Made by a program: the position numbers and the translations under genes | The notes under the pieces: model-generated | The model's input: the letters and a program-made list of their open reading frames with translations, nothing else | Told to the model about the DNA's origin: nothing | Databases searched by the model: none | Shown: one piece after another, positions 9,447-20,847 of the stretch | Numbering within the stretch: position 1 is the stretch's first letter | Layout of the letters: the number at the start of each line of letters is the position of its first letter | Assembly: GCA_933228895.1 (NCBI GenBank) | Contig: OW121854.1 | Span: 5,149,131 to 5,213,130 of the forward strand | From: Platycnemis pennipes | Lineage: Eukaryota > Arthropoda > Insecta > Odonata > Platycnemididae | Length of the DNA: 64,000 nucleotides | Direction of reading: 5' to 3'

Positions 9447-10710
9447 TTTACAGATTTTAAAAAGGCATTCGATAAGGTTCCTCATGATAATTAATCTTGA
9501 ATTTGGAGAGATTAGGTATAAATAAAGACATTCTATGTTAGGTAAAAGAATTCTTAAGTGGACGAGAGCAGAGGGTTGTCATAGATGGTATCATGTCGGA
9601 CACAATAAAAGTCACATCGGGAGTTCCCCAGGGTAGCGTAGCAGGTCCGCTTCTATTTCTTTTATACATAAACGATTTGGGTACCGTAGTTAGTAGTAAC
9701 CTTAGACTTTTTGCAGACGATGCGGTGGTGTACAGGGGTATATCAAACGAAGAGGACACGAAATCACTTAGCAAGGATTTAGATGCAATTCAAGAGTGGT
9801 GCGACAAATGGCAGTTAGAACTCAACCTTAAAAAGTGTGTAGCTATTAATTTTTGGAGGAGGAATAATTCGATAGAGCGTACCTATAAAAAAGTAATAAC
9901 AGGAATATCGAAAGGTTTGAAACCATGAGGTATTTTGTTGCAACAATCACTAAAGATTTATCTTGCGGAAGACACATAAGGGAAATATGCGGCCGAGCGA
10001 AGAGAAAGCTAGGATTTATAAAAAGAGTATTTGGGAAATGTGATGAGAAGACAAAAGAGCGATGCTACTTTTCACTAGTCAGGCCCCACCTTGAGTATGC
10101 AGCCAGTGTATGGGATCCGAATGAATTAGGTTTGATCAGAGAACTAGACAGTGTGCAGCGTAGAGCAGCTAGGTTCGTTAAAAGGTGTTACGATAGGTTG
10201 AGTAGTGTTTCAGAATTAATAAAAGAATTAGGGTGGGTTTCATTTTCAGAGCGTAGGTTAAAGTACAGATTAAATCTATTGGAGAAATTTCAAAACACCA
10301 GCGTATTATAGTATTCGATTTATACGATTCGACCAGATAAATAAGATTAGAGAGATAGATTGTCGTACTGATAGATTTGAAATGACATTTTTCCCCCGTA
10401 CTATAAGATAACCCAATAGGCAGCATAGCAAAGGGATAGGTAGGGGAAATAGAGTAGTCTGTAGTGCATGTCTGTAGTTTTAGAGTAGTCTGTAGTGCAT
10501 GATGCATGTATTAACAACCAATCCCTTAATTACTATGTAGATACTAACAATCTAATCGCATGAAACCCTATGGTTGTTTGTTTGCATGTCTATAGTGCAT
10601 GCTTGGGGATCTTCACCCCCTGCCACACACCCTCGCGGTGGCTTGCAGTAGAGGCCCTCTAATAGAAGGCCTCTAGCTTGCAGGGTATCGTGTACATGTA
10701 GATGTATGTA
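9447..10710 (+). pseudogene. LINE reverse transcriptase, CR1/Jockey type, decayed
   Basis: The most complete copy of the LINE. In order: DFKKAFDKVPHD (polymerase motif A, from 9452), a stop-containing break near 9491, then VTSGVPQGSVAGPLLFLLYI (motif B, 9612-9672) and LRLFADDAVVY (motif C, the FADD catalytic pair, about 9700-9733), thumb-like WQLELNLKKC, and after a frameshift near 9926 the C-terminal YFSLVRPHLEYAASVWDP and VQRRAARFVKR motifs. The 3' UTR has CCCCTGCCACACACCC and ends GTAGATGTATGTAGG. The endonuclease part is absent, so the copy is 5'-truncated. In the living element this enzyme would nick target DNA and reverse transcribe its own RNA. Confidence 0.85.
10649..10675. mobile_element. 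27-bp foldback micro-insertion with 8-bp duplication
   Basis: The LINE tail reads GGTGGCTTGCAG, then TAGAGGCC...GGCCTCTA (27 bp, 8-bp perfect terminal inverted repeats), then GCTTGCAG again before GGTAT. Other copies of the tail have a single GCTTGCAGGGTAT. So GCTTGCAG (10641-10648 and 10676-10683) is a target duplication. The 8-bp size and TAGAGG ends fit a nearly fully deleted hAT-like element. Confidence 0.7.
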
Positions 10711-11561
10711 GGTGAACATTTTATTCCGTCATTTCCGGCGAGATTGTTGATCATCCCCCAGCGATACTGGTCCATCTTACTGATCACAGCATTTGTGTTG
10801 CTCACCCTAACGTCCGTACAGCTATTTATATCATGACTTGACTCATTTTTTATAACGGCCTGCTGTGCCATCCAGCTTGTCATCAATAATTTTGGATTTT
10901 CCCCAATGTTTTTCGCTCGCGCCCATAGCGCGGTGGTGGTTGTAATTATTCTCAGCTTCGTTAACTGGCTGTCGAGATGACCGTCATGGTTGAAAACCTT
11001 ATTCGTCGAGCGGGAACTATTGGCTGTCAACATTCATTATTCACATTTCCATCACAAACCCAACACGCTGTGACGAAGCAATTCAGCCAGCATCATCCAG
11101 AAGTCCGCAACTGTTTTCAATTAAATTTTGGCATTTTTTTCGGGGGTGAAAATAAAATAAGACATTATCTTTGTCTGTTTTTCGCGGGCCTTAATTTTTT
11201 GCATTGTATCATTCTGCGACGAGCAGAACTTGCGTTCTCTTGTACGTTTATTTCTTCATGAGTTATGACGTTATTGTTCTTGGTAGTTGCACCTACTAGT
11301 TGCTAGAGTTCTGTGCCATACAGCGCCAGTGGGTAGTTCGAAGAACACTCGGTATACATACTTGAGCAGAAGTGCATTGAAACTGGGCTCTCTTGTGTTC
11401 AACCAACAAATGCGAATAGATCCGACCATTGGTTGCTGTTATTTGCCAGTCGAGTCCGCAGTTTTTGTGAGGGATATAAACGCTGTTCTATTCTGATGCC
11501 GACATTTTTATCGAGAGTCGTTCACCACTTATACAATTATACGTGATAAGCGAGATTGACG
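10711..11561. other. Unassigned; one modest minus-strand frame
   Basis: A minus-strand frame is open from about 11033 to 10711 (about 105 codons before it enters the LINE tail). Its product has no motif I recognise. It could be chance or a transposon remnant. The remainder is AT-rich and holds only short frames. Confidence 0.25.
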
Positions 11562-11675
11562 TGCAAGTAGGCTACTAGTTGCGTGTCAATTGTATGTACG
11601 TTTGTTTGTTGATCTCCACCCCCTCCACCCGTATACCCTCAAGGCGGCTTGCAGGGTATTACGTAGATGTAAATG
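11562..11675 (+). mobile_element. LINE tail fragment
   Basis: Short 3' end: a degenerate CACCCCCTCCACCC signature, GGCGGCTTGCAGGGTATTAC and GTAGATGTAAATG. It meets the next LINE tail-to-tail. Confidence 0.6.
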
Positions 11676-12340
11676 TACCTACATCTATCTACATGTACAT
11701 AATACCGGGCAAGCCACCACAAGGGTGTGTGGCAGGGGGTGATTTCTCACCAAACATGCACTAGATATCATGCATAAAAAAGGAATAGTATTAATATAGT
11801 AGTCAGAACTACACTATTTAAAAAAGATAGAAATTGCAAAGCAAACATGCAAAAACATTCTGTTAGTAGGGTTAGCTTTAAGTACTCATACCAACATGCA
11901 GCTACCAATGTTATCCATTGCTACTCTCCGATAGGACATATTAACCGTTATTCGTATTTCTAATTGTGCGAGGGAAAAAGGACATTTTGAATCGGTCAGT
12001 TCGACTATCAATTTCTCTAATTTTATCATTATGGTCCAGTCTACCATAGTAAGTTGGGGTTCGTAAAATATTTTTAACATCATCACTGAAAATATTGCCT
12101 TGATATTTGTTTAAGAGATTAAGTCTAAATTTCAACCTTCGATCTGACAATGATTCCTATTTCAATTCATTTAATAGACTGGTTACGCTAATATAATTAT
12201 CGTACCGTCCCTTTACAAATCTTGCCGATCTTCGCTGCACACGTTCAAGTTAAGGCCGATTTCGTAGGGATCCCATACACTGGAGGCATATTCCAAGTAA
12301 GGTCTAACAAGGGAAAAGTAGCTGATTTCTCGTACCTACA
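11676..12340 (-). mobile_element. CR1/Jockey-type LINE 3' end, minus strand
   Basis: Starts with the tail complement (ATCTACATGTACATAATACC), then GTGTGTGGCAGGGGGTG. The minus reading gives SDRRLKFRLNLLNKYQGNIF and NILRTPTYYGRLDHNDKIRE, the C-terminal peptide of the family. Upstream, VRPYLE-type coding with a frameshift reaches about 12330. 5'-truncated. Confidence 0.75.
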
Positions 12341-13324
12341 GACAGTCAAGTGTACTGTCAATAAATTGCGTCATATTTTTCCCAGATAGAAATTAAAATA
12401 TAGGGCTAGCATATATTCACAACTCAGGAAAGCGGTAGTTATAGATTGTCCTAGATATTACCTTTGAGACAGGATTTTGAGATGAAGCTGGGATTTTCAT
12501 CGTATCGGCCTCATCCTAAAGCCTTCAATTTCTTCCTCTTCAATTCCCTCATCCACCCCCTTTCAAATCAGCGAAACCGTACGAGGTCATATTTTCGTGC
12601 ACGCAGCGTCACCAATAGCAGAATCCGTGACTGGTGAACTTAAACCGTCCAGCTTACCAACGGGAATATGCCGGTTAAAGAAATGTCGGGAAATGTGGAC
12701 AGCGAGTCGGGGCGCAGCGCGATGCTCGATTGTCCCACTGGCCTCCGCTGGGAGCATTCCGGTTCATCAAGGATTCACCCTCCACCCTTCAGGGGATGCC
12801 AATTGCGGCCGTCGGAAATCATTAAGCGGAGACGATCCTTTTCCCCTCCGCTTATTATCGCTCGCGTACTGCACATATGCACCCTCGCGTGGTTTATTGC
12901 CTCCTGTGCTCATCAGAGGGATGGAGACGTCACGGATACTCGTGATCCGCGCGGTGGGAAATCTCCCCTTCAAGACGTGGAGGGAAAAAGAGGCTGTGGT
13001 CCATGGCTGGGAAAGTCGGATCACAATTAAACCCCTCCGAAGGCGGGCAATCTTGTGATTAAGGCTGCAATTACTCAAGGGTTCTCTGGACGCTATGGCG
13101 GTAACGGTACGGACACCTTGTGGTGCCATTGGTCGTAGATTGGTTCTGGAGGCAATCAAGGATTTCCCACGGGTTGTCGTATGTGAAGCGAAGACACAAG
13201 AAGAAACTATTTTCAACAGGGATCCGCTGAAAATCAAGCGCTTATATCAATGGTTATTTCAATTATATTACCTCCAATCCAAGGCGGTAAAAACAGCTAC
13301 TCTTTGGGTACGTCTGGTACGTGT
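12341..13324. other. GC-rich block, unassigned
   Basis: From about 12590 to 13160 the DNA is CpG-rich with long frames overlapping in three phases (up to 156 codons). Overlap on both strands argues that composition keeps them open. No domain is recognisable. It may be a CpG-rich part of an unseen host gene. Confidence 0.25.
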
Positions 13325-13415
13325 CACTCTCCCATCACGAGAATGGACCAGCAAAAGCTTGCTTCATCTTGATAAAATCCAGTATTTAAAAAAAATGGCT
13401 CTAAGGTTTGGTCAT
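13325..13415 (+). repeat. Direct repeat shared with 14893-14985
   Basis: GTCACTCTCCCATCACGAGA, ATGGACCA, GCTTCATCTTGATAAAATCC and GGCTCTAGGTT-type blocks recur in the same order at 14890-14985. About 90 bp, diverged. Unclassified. Confidence 0.5.
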
Positions 13416-13596
13416 AGGTAGAAAACTTGAGCAAGAAATATTGTATTGATCCCATTACTTAAGTTTAACTCTTAAGTTATTAACCTAATTTATCGTAAAA
13501 TCTTTTGAAAGAAGGAAAGGAATAGATTATCATATTCCTTAAGTCATTTTAGTTACATAAGTCATCCGTTTAACCGAAATAACAAGCATAATGCAC

Positions 13597-14190
13597 CATC
13601 ATATTCGGTCAACAATCCTAAGATTGGTTTGACATAGACCTCCACTCGATTCTTCTATCGGCCTACCCATTCATATTGACGTAATATATCTCTTTTACAT
13701 CCTTCACAACTTGTTCCATGTATCTCACTCGTATGAGATACATGGAACATGGTTCATTCTTCCCGTTCACTTTTCCCAATATGATTGTGTTCATCAGACC
13801 ATCGTGTTTTAAGATATGGCCGATTAAGTTGTCCCGTCTTCTATTTAGAGTTTTCAGCAGACTTCTCTTTTCTCCCACTCTTCTTAGCACTTCCTCGTTA
13901 CTTACTCGGTCGATCCATTTTTCATCTTCATCATTCTTCGGTTGCATCACATTTCGAGTTATTCCACCCTTTTCTTCTCCGCTGCTGTCATCGTCCATGC
14001 AACACTACCGTAAAGAAATTATGCTCCAGATGTGCTTTCTTATGGATTATTTCCTCACTTCTACGCTTATATTTTCAGATGAGAGTAGATTCTTCTTATG
14101 ATAGACCACCCTCTTAGCCTGGGCTATACTACTGACTCTTTCTTTCTTATTTCGTCCATCGTTGGTTACTCGCCTTCCAAGGTAACATAA
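13597..14190 (-). pseudogene. RTE-like LINE C-terminal fragment, minus strand
   Basis: The minus-strand reading gives the C-terminal region common to arthropod RTE-type endonuclease/reverse transcriptases: RVSNEEVLRRVGEKRSLLKT, RRRDNLIGHILKHDGLM and KVNGKNE. A hairpin (TTCCATGTATCTCA, 13716, with its complement ending 13749) has been added within the coding part. Frameshifts break the frame toward 14190. The other fragments are at 28, 33, 41, 45 and 48 kb. Confidence 0.75.
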
Positions 14191-15816
14191 CATAATGCAA
14201 ACATATTCGTTTCCCATTTTCTCCCATACGCTTTTCAAAATGATGCTTTCGCAGATTAATGGCCGTTTTAATTTGTTCCTCTTCCGGTTAATGTTTCTGG
14301 AAATACGAGCCCCGTGTTGCAAATTCCCCGTTTCGGTTCTTTCCCCTGGGATGAATGGAGAGTGCATTCTGGGGAGATAATCTCCTCTTCACGCGGACCA
14401 GGCTTCCAGTTAATTTCCAGCCTCCCCCCACCCACTCTTCCATTTCCTAGATTCACGTAATCACGACGGAGGTGGTCGAGGGCACGCCGAGCGTGACTTG
14501 GAAACTGGACTTCCGATCAAAAGCCGACCACTGGAGATGCAGATGGAGCAGTTTGAAATGGATACAGACTCCAGAGGCTCCAGTTTCTGGCGGAGACGAT
14601 ATGAGGGTAGAGATTCATAAAGCTAGGAATTCCAGATATATGTATAGTAATATATATGTTTAGTTACAACTAACTTAGAAGGTGTATTTTTCAGTAAGGA
14701 ACCCAATAAATGCGCTGTTTCATCACAATGGATTTAGGTCTATTTATGGCTATTGTTTTACACGTTGCTCTTTTTTTAAACTAAACACAACTTTCTCGAC
14801 ACAATAATGGAAATGGGAGCTAGGAGATTCGTTCTAAACACTGTAATTACCGCTTTAATATGCTTTCATTATAGGAACAGCCTCATCGTTGTCACTCTCC
14901 CATCACGAGAATGGACCAATGACAGCTTACTTCATGTCGATAAAATACAGTTTAGGAATAAAGGCTCTAGGTTACGGGCCATCGGTAGCTGACGTTCTCA
15001 TTTGCAAAAATATTTTAGATTTTCCTGGCGAATAGTTATAGAAAGTGAATAGTTATGAAAAGTTCTTACGACGCGTCGTTATCAGAGTGAAACCGTCGCG
15101 ACGGCGGACGCAGTCATCGAAATGCTCTAAGTGTCCGGTAACGCTATCATCCGGGGTGAAACGCGAGAAAAATGTAATACATTCTAATGTGTAACCTTTT
15201 AGGTATTTCTTTTTTTTTTTTAAAGCCCCTTCTTAGGTTAAAGTCCTGATATTTAACGCTTTTGCTTTCTGATGCATATTTTGCTGTGTGAAACCGGGAG
15301 GAGGAGATGGGGTAGGTTCCTTCATGAAAGAAAACAATTCATAAATTGCCCCACCATAATTGGATTCGTTTTACAAAATAGTTTGGATTGAGAAATCCCA
15401 GTTCAGAAATGGCGGGATACGTTGCCTTGTTTGCCTTGTGGGACATAGGAAACATTGGTTACCTGAAGTTACCGTTGTACCTATTTCAGAGCCTTTAAGC
15501 CCCAGTAAGCATGTGTTCATAATCTTCTATGAAAACTATCACAGTTTGACAAATCTCCTTCGTCAGAGATGCTGTGAATAGTTTTTTTATAGGCCACTAC
15601 GCTTCCTGCTCTTGGAGTCGACTAAGCTACACCTCGAACCGTGGCGTGAAGCTCGCGGGACTATGGGCCAAATTCACTTTGTTCTTAGATAACTGGATGC
15701 TAACTGTTTTTAAATGAATCAACTGAATATATAATTTTAAATAAGCAATACGTCCAGTAATATCGAAGATTAATCCCCCCTGGATTCACACTCGCGTCGG
15801 CGTGATTACCAGGGTA
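14191..15816. other. Unassigned
   Basis: Short frames only. Contains the second copy (14890-14985) of the 90-bp direct repeat. No domain, tRNA or strong repeat is otherwise seen. Confidence 0.3.
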
Positions 15817-17194
15817 CAGTGGAACCTCGATAAGAAGTGTCTGAAGGGGATTAGGGAAACAGTTATCGAGGTGCTCTTTTTGTTGAGGGTCGTGTTATCA
15901 AGGTTATTTTGGCTATCAGTCGTGTTATCGAGGTTAATGGAATCACTAAATCCCTTCATAGCGAGTGAATTTTTGAGCGACCCTTGCTAACACGTTTGGT
16001 TTTAAATTATAATTTATAGTATTGTTATATTGTGTAACAAAGTTTGCAATAGTTTAGTAAATGAAATTCACGTTTAAACAAAAACACAATTTAATTTTAC
16101 CGTTATGATACAGTAATAAAATTACAGTACTTTGTCATAGTTGAATGATTATCAGAAATCTAAAACATATGATGGATACGACAATAAAAATACATTGAAA
16201 GTTTCTAAAGAAAACCAAATCTGTTCTTAAAAAAAAAAGATCAACAAGTTAGAATGGGTCAAAGTGCCATGGTTTTAGCAGCTTGAAGACGTACTAGAAA
16301 AAAATCAATGATTTGTTTGTTTTGTATTACTCACGTGGCTGAAATCCAAGGCGTAAACTTATTTACTAGATCAATCCTTATTCTCGAAGTTTGCGCAGAA
16401 AACTTTGTTTTAAAAGAGACTAAGATGGCGTAGTGGGTAGAGTCGTCGTTCACGTACCGAAAGTCCCGAGATCAAATCTAATGGTGGGGCTTCTTTTTTT
16501 AGTGCAGTTTGGGTTAGGGGTAAAGTACTCGCTTCACAATGTCGACTCTCCGTCTCCAATTTTTGTCCTTTTTTCATCGTACTATTAGGGATATGAATAA
16601 CGGTAAATATATCCACGAGTGTAGTAATGGATAACATTGGTAGCTGCATGTTGGTATAAGGACTTATAGCTAACCCAACTAACGGCATGTTTTTGCATGT
16701 ATGTTTTGCTATTTTTATCTTTTTTTTAATAGCGTAGTTTTGAACAGTACCTATACAAGTACTAATCCTTTTTTATGCATGATATGTAGTGCATGTTTGG
16801 TGAGAGTTCACCCCCTGCCACACACCTTTGTGGTGGCTTGCAGGGTATTATGTAGATGTTTGTTTAAGTAGCGAAGCAGAGTCTTCAAGTCAAGAGGCGT
16901 AGACGTCTGCAGAAGCGTTTTTGGCAGTGGTATCCGACAGCCTTAAAGGTTAACCCATTCATGTGTAGAGTCGCGTTATCGAGGTTGACTTCTCAAAACG
17001 ACTTGTTATAGAGGTTCTGAGTTACGTTTTGAATTGGAAGAAATCCCTGTTAATTAGGTTGTTTGGATAATAATAGTCGCGTTATAGAAGTTAATTTAAC
17101 ATAATGTGCTATGGCAATCTCAAGGGGATTTGAAAATTCCACTTGCAATTGGGGTTGTCGTGTTATTGAGGGTCGTGTAAGCGAGGTTCCACTG
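15817..17194. mobile_element. pogo/Tigger-like DNA transposon, non-autonomous
   Basis: Left end CAGTGGAACCTCGATAAG and right end AGCGAGGTTCCACTG form terminal inverted repeats flanked on both sides by TA (15815-15816, 17195-17196), the target used by Tc1/mariner/pogo elements. The CAGTGGAACCTCG end is typical of pogo/Tigger. Subterminal copies of CGTGTTATCGAGGTT occur inside both ends. No transposase can be read. A retroposed chimera sits inside (16413-16862), so the element is older than that insertion. Confidence 0.8.
16413..16862 (+). mobile_element. tRNA-like head fused to a LINE 3' end
   Basis: The first part is tRNA-like, with A-box TGGCGTAGTGGGTAGAG and B-box-like GAGATCAAATC. After about 90 bp of other sequence it joins the LINE 3' end (from TCGTACTATTAGGGATATG, 16577) through CCCCTGCCACACACC to GTAGATG. 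Flanks TTTGTTTTAA (16404) and TTTGTTTAA (16859) look like a slightly changed target duplication enclosing the whole. This could be a SINE that borrowed a LINE tail, or one product of template switching during reverse transcription. Confidence 0.55.
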
Positions 17195-17196
17195 TA

Positions 17197-18484
17197 ATCA
17201 TTACCATTACCATGCTGTGCACGCGTGCATTCGTGAACCGCAGCGGGGACTTGGTGTATGGAGGTACCAGGCTTGAATCCAGCAGAGGTCTATCTGGGCA
17301 CGGCCAATTAAATTATGATATTTAACCATAGTGAATTAACTGAATAAATATACCTTTGATGCTAGTTAATAAACTTTAACGGAGTGCACCGTCAGCTTGG
17401 AAGCGTCCGCAACATCACCTAGCGGCAAGTGGAGGAAAGAGTGTCACGTCACACGTATAATTTGGAATCATTCAATCGTTTGCCATCACGTTTTCGCACC
17501 GTTGAATGTTATCACTTTTTAATTAATGAGAAAAAAATACATAATGTAATATCAAACTCGAGCGGCATAAAATATGCACTGCAGAGGTCATAAACAAGAG
17601 AATAAAAAATAATAGGAAACTATCCTACTACGGAAAATAATCGGCGTGCATTCTGGGGAGTTAGAGAATAGCGCCGATCCGAAGTTGTTGTTTGTCAACC
17701 GACTGGCGTGGCGCTCCGCGAGATTCTTCTGTCTCTTGCCATCTCTCACGACGCAAACGACTGGATATTATCTTGCCCCCCTACTAAGCCCACCTTTTAA
17801 AAATAATAGGAAACTGCCCTATTCCTCAATCCTGGGAATGGAGCGAGATTTTCGAAAGTTTTGGAACTGCCGGGAGTTCGGGAGCACGGGTTTATAATCC
17901 CGTCTTCCCGGTGAGAACGGGAGGGGTGGAAACCCTGGATGGAGGGCGTGAGGTGTCGCTACCACCATGGCGTTACGGACACCTGACAGTTTCTAGTGGC
18001 GTGCGGAACAGTGGCATTCTTTTTTACCATTCGGCCGGTGTTGCTCCTCGGGCGACTGCGAAATCTCATCTCATTCCTGCCTGCGAATGGTCGGGGCTGC
18101 TGCTACAGTTATGGCCATCCTCCTTTCAAATTCTCTCCACCTGACAGCCACCCGAAGCAACGACGATTGCATCCGATTGCATCCTTTAGTTCCACGGGTA
18201 CTTGGATGCTACGTTTAATACCAATAGTTCATTGGGTTGGATCGAGCCAATTTTAAAGTCTGGATGTTAATCGAAAGTTGTTTTCGGAAACATTCAACTA
18301 TGAATTGACCGAGAATGGAAAAAAATAATATTGCAAAGCAAACATCCCCGTGATGTGACTAACTTTTTTCTGACAATAATGGATCCAAAAATAGTTATCG
18401 ATGTTCAATCTCAGGTTTCCGCGATGTTGAACAGTTGATGTCAGAATTCTTTCGGGCTGCGTCCGCATACGTTGTTTTTCCCCA
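17197..18484. other. Unassigned, partly GC-rich
   Basis: The part 17640-18200 is GC-richer with frames in several phases. A short repeated phrase AATAATAGGAAACT occurs at about 17609 and 17800. Nothing is recognised. Confidence 0.3.
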
Positions 18485-18706
18485 CAATGGGGTCATTTGC
18501 CATATTTTTTTATTGCCCAATATGATAGAGTTTATAAAATAATAAGACCAGTATTTTTCCGTTTTCTGATCCGTCATTATTTCCCGAGTTATAGGCGTCG
18601 AAAAACTGATGTTTTTTAACCCTTTCGGAAAAGTGGGCGTGGTGCAAACTCTGACGTATATCGAGTTCGTCGAATCACAACTGAGCCCTCGAAGCTACTT
18701 TGCCTT
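18485..18706 (+). repeat. 541-bp MITE family M, 5' part
   Basis: CAATGGGGTCATTTGCCATA, then TTTTTCCGTTTTCTGATCCG, CCCTTTCGGAAAAGTGGG and CACAACTGAGCCC match the left half of the full copies at 32094-32634 and 61741-62279. The match stops near 18706. Confidence 0.75.
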
Positions 18707-18906
18707 CCAAGTGGAAAGCAGCGTTCCACTTCCCCTCCCTCGTAAGCTCGTGCTTGTCCCTTCTGTATGTCTTCCAGACGCGATGGACGTGCTGGCCGCA
18801 TTCCACTCGGGGGGGAAATACCATGATAGTGAATATGGCTTCCAGCGTCCGACAATAGCCTCGGAGGTAGAGAGACGCCACCTCGTATGAGAAGGGTCAA
18901 TCGGGG

Positions 18907-19582
18907 TTGGGGCTGTGCCATATGCTGTTTTGAATATCGCACGACGATATCATTCTGATATCGCGGATTCGCCGATATATCGGTTTCGCGATATAAATAG
19001 GAAATATCGTGATATGGACATATCGGGATATCGACAATAGGGATATCGGGATATCGATATATCGGGATATCGACATATCGGGATATCGACATATCGGGAT
19101 ATCGGATATCAACTTATAAATATAATAACTCGGTCGAAGAACGGTCAATTTTTTTAAATTGCGAATTATGGTTTTAAAACAATAATTTTATGAACAAATT
19201 TGAATTTTATGTTGAATCCGAGTTTACAGTGATGATATCGCACCATGACCGTTCCATTCCCTACATCCAAATTTTATGATAAAAAAGTTATAGTTAATAA
19301 CAACAACAAATTAGACAATTTAAAATATATAATTAACGATTGAGAGGGTGTAATATTTGATAAGGAAGAGACCGTTTATAGCACTTCAATCCGATCAACC
19401 ATTACCGAGAAATTGCGCTAAATAGAGACGTTGTTAAGGGTGACAGAAAAAAATACCGGGATCAGGATATCGTCATATCGTGATATCATCACATCGGGAA
19501 GTCGTTATATCGCGTTTCCAAATATCGACTCGCGATATCAAGTGCATATCGAGTATCGTCGATCGTGGTATCGCACCGCGGT
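18907..19582. mobile_element. hAT-like element with GATATCG repeats, copy 1
   Basis: Flanked by exact 8-bp duplications AATCGGGG (18899-18906 and 19583-19590). The left end is TTGGGGCTGTGCCATATG; the right end TGGTATCGCACCGCGGT is a degraded inverted form. Both ends carry arrays built from ATATCGGGATATCGACAT-like units (18940-19110 and 19455-19570), around an AT-rich core of about 340 bp. No transposase. The second copy, in opposite orientation, is 58575-59286. Confidence 0.85.
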
Positions 19583-19682
19583 AATCGGGGGTAACTGTTT
19601 GCGGTCGCATGCTCGATCAAGAGGGTGGCTGGAGGAAAGGGGAGAACATGAGGTGGTTGCCATGGAAGCGACTGCCTAGGGA

Positions 19683-20430
19683 AACATCTACATCACACTC
19701 TGCGAGAAACTGCAAGGGGGTGTGGCATGGGGTGAATATCACCAATAACATGCACAATTACATGAAAATATGAGATACCAAGACCTGCATGCATGCAACT
19801 GTCATGCAACTAAGCATGCAAATAAGAGATACCATGCAACAAAGAACTACCACTGCGTCGTGGATAGTTACGTAATAGGGTCATATGCAGCTAGATGGTT
19901 TGTGTGTCTATGGTTATCCCGGGATTAGTTACATGGCATTTATCTAAATATATTTATCTCTATTTACATATAATACATGAGTTAGTGATGTTAATACATC
20001 CATCATGCAATACAGTCTACTCTAACAATATTGCGCCTACATATTCCTTTGCTATGCTATTGTTTTCTCATTAGTACGGGGGGAAAATGACATTTTGAAT
20101 CCATCGGTAAGACAATCTATATCCCTAACCTTGTTAATATGGCGAACTCTAGCATAATACGCAGGGGTTCTTAATATGTATCTAACAACTTCAGTAAAGC
20201 TGTCCGTTTTAAATTTCTTCAATGGATTTAATTTGTAATTTAACCTACGATCTGATAATGATTCCCAACCTTATTTTTCCATTAATTTTTTTACACTACT
20301 AAACCCGTCGTAAACACTTTTTAACGAACTTACTTCTACCTACGGGTTCTAGGTGTCCGATCAAACCTAATTCACTTGGATCCCTTGCACTGACTGCATA
20401 TTCAAAGTGGGGGCTGACTAATGGAAAACA
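19683..20430 (-). mobile_element. CR1/Jockey-type LINE 3' end, minus strand
   Basis: Begins AACATCTACATCACACTCTG, with a degraded CAAGGGGGTGTGGCATGGGG. The second-subfamily tail (ACATGAGTTAGTGATG, ATTAGTACGGGG...) follows, then the C-terminal coding region, readable in pieces up to GCATATTCAAAGTGGGGGCT. Many stops. 5'-truncated near 20430. Confidence 0.7.
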
Positions 20431-20847
20431 TTGAATGACACCCGTCGCAGGAGACTGTCCGCAGTATAGAGCGAACCTGGCTGATGAATGGGCCTGCATC
20501 CGATGCAAGCGGTGCGTTGAGCAGTGCTTGGGTGCCCAAGCATATTTTCTGTAATTTGTAATCAACAGAGGGGATCGGAAAGTAGTGGAGGGAATGTGAA
20601 ATTGACGGCTGAATATTAAATCTCTTCCGCTTGCGAATTTGATCTTTCTGCTACGTTGGAATGAGATTTCTTTGTGACGCATGTAATTATTAAGAAGTGA
20701 GACCCTTAGAGAGGACTTCTTTTGGGTTTCTTCCAGGTATTCTCGTCCAGGCTTTGAATTTGAGACAGTATCTTTTAGCTCCGGAGTATCTCCTTGAAAT
20801 GGGACATCCTAACTAACGAAAAAGAGAATTTTTGTGACAGTCGACGA
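20431..20847. other. Unassigned spacer between LINE copies
   Basis: No gene or RNA recognised. Confidence 0.3.

Noticed and set aside
10659..11033. A 124-codon minus-strand gene
   Set aside because: Part is LINE tail; the remaining 105 codons match no family known to me and have no neighbours that support it.
12597..13237. Host gene in the GC-rich block
   Set aside because: Three overlapping long frames on both strands and no domain; composition explains them.
18395..18890. Short frames near 18.4-18.9 kb
   Set aside because: They run over the left half of a family-M MITE and adjacent DNA; other copies of the MITE break them.
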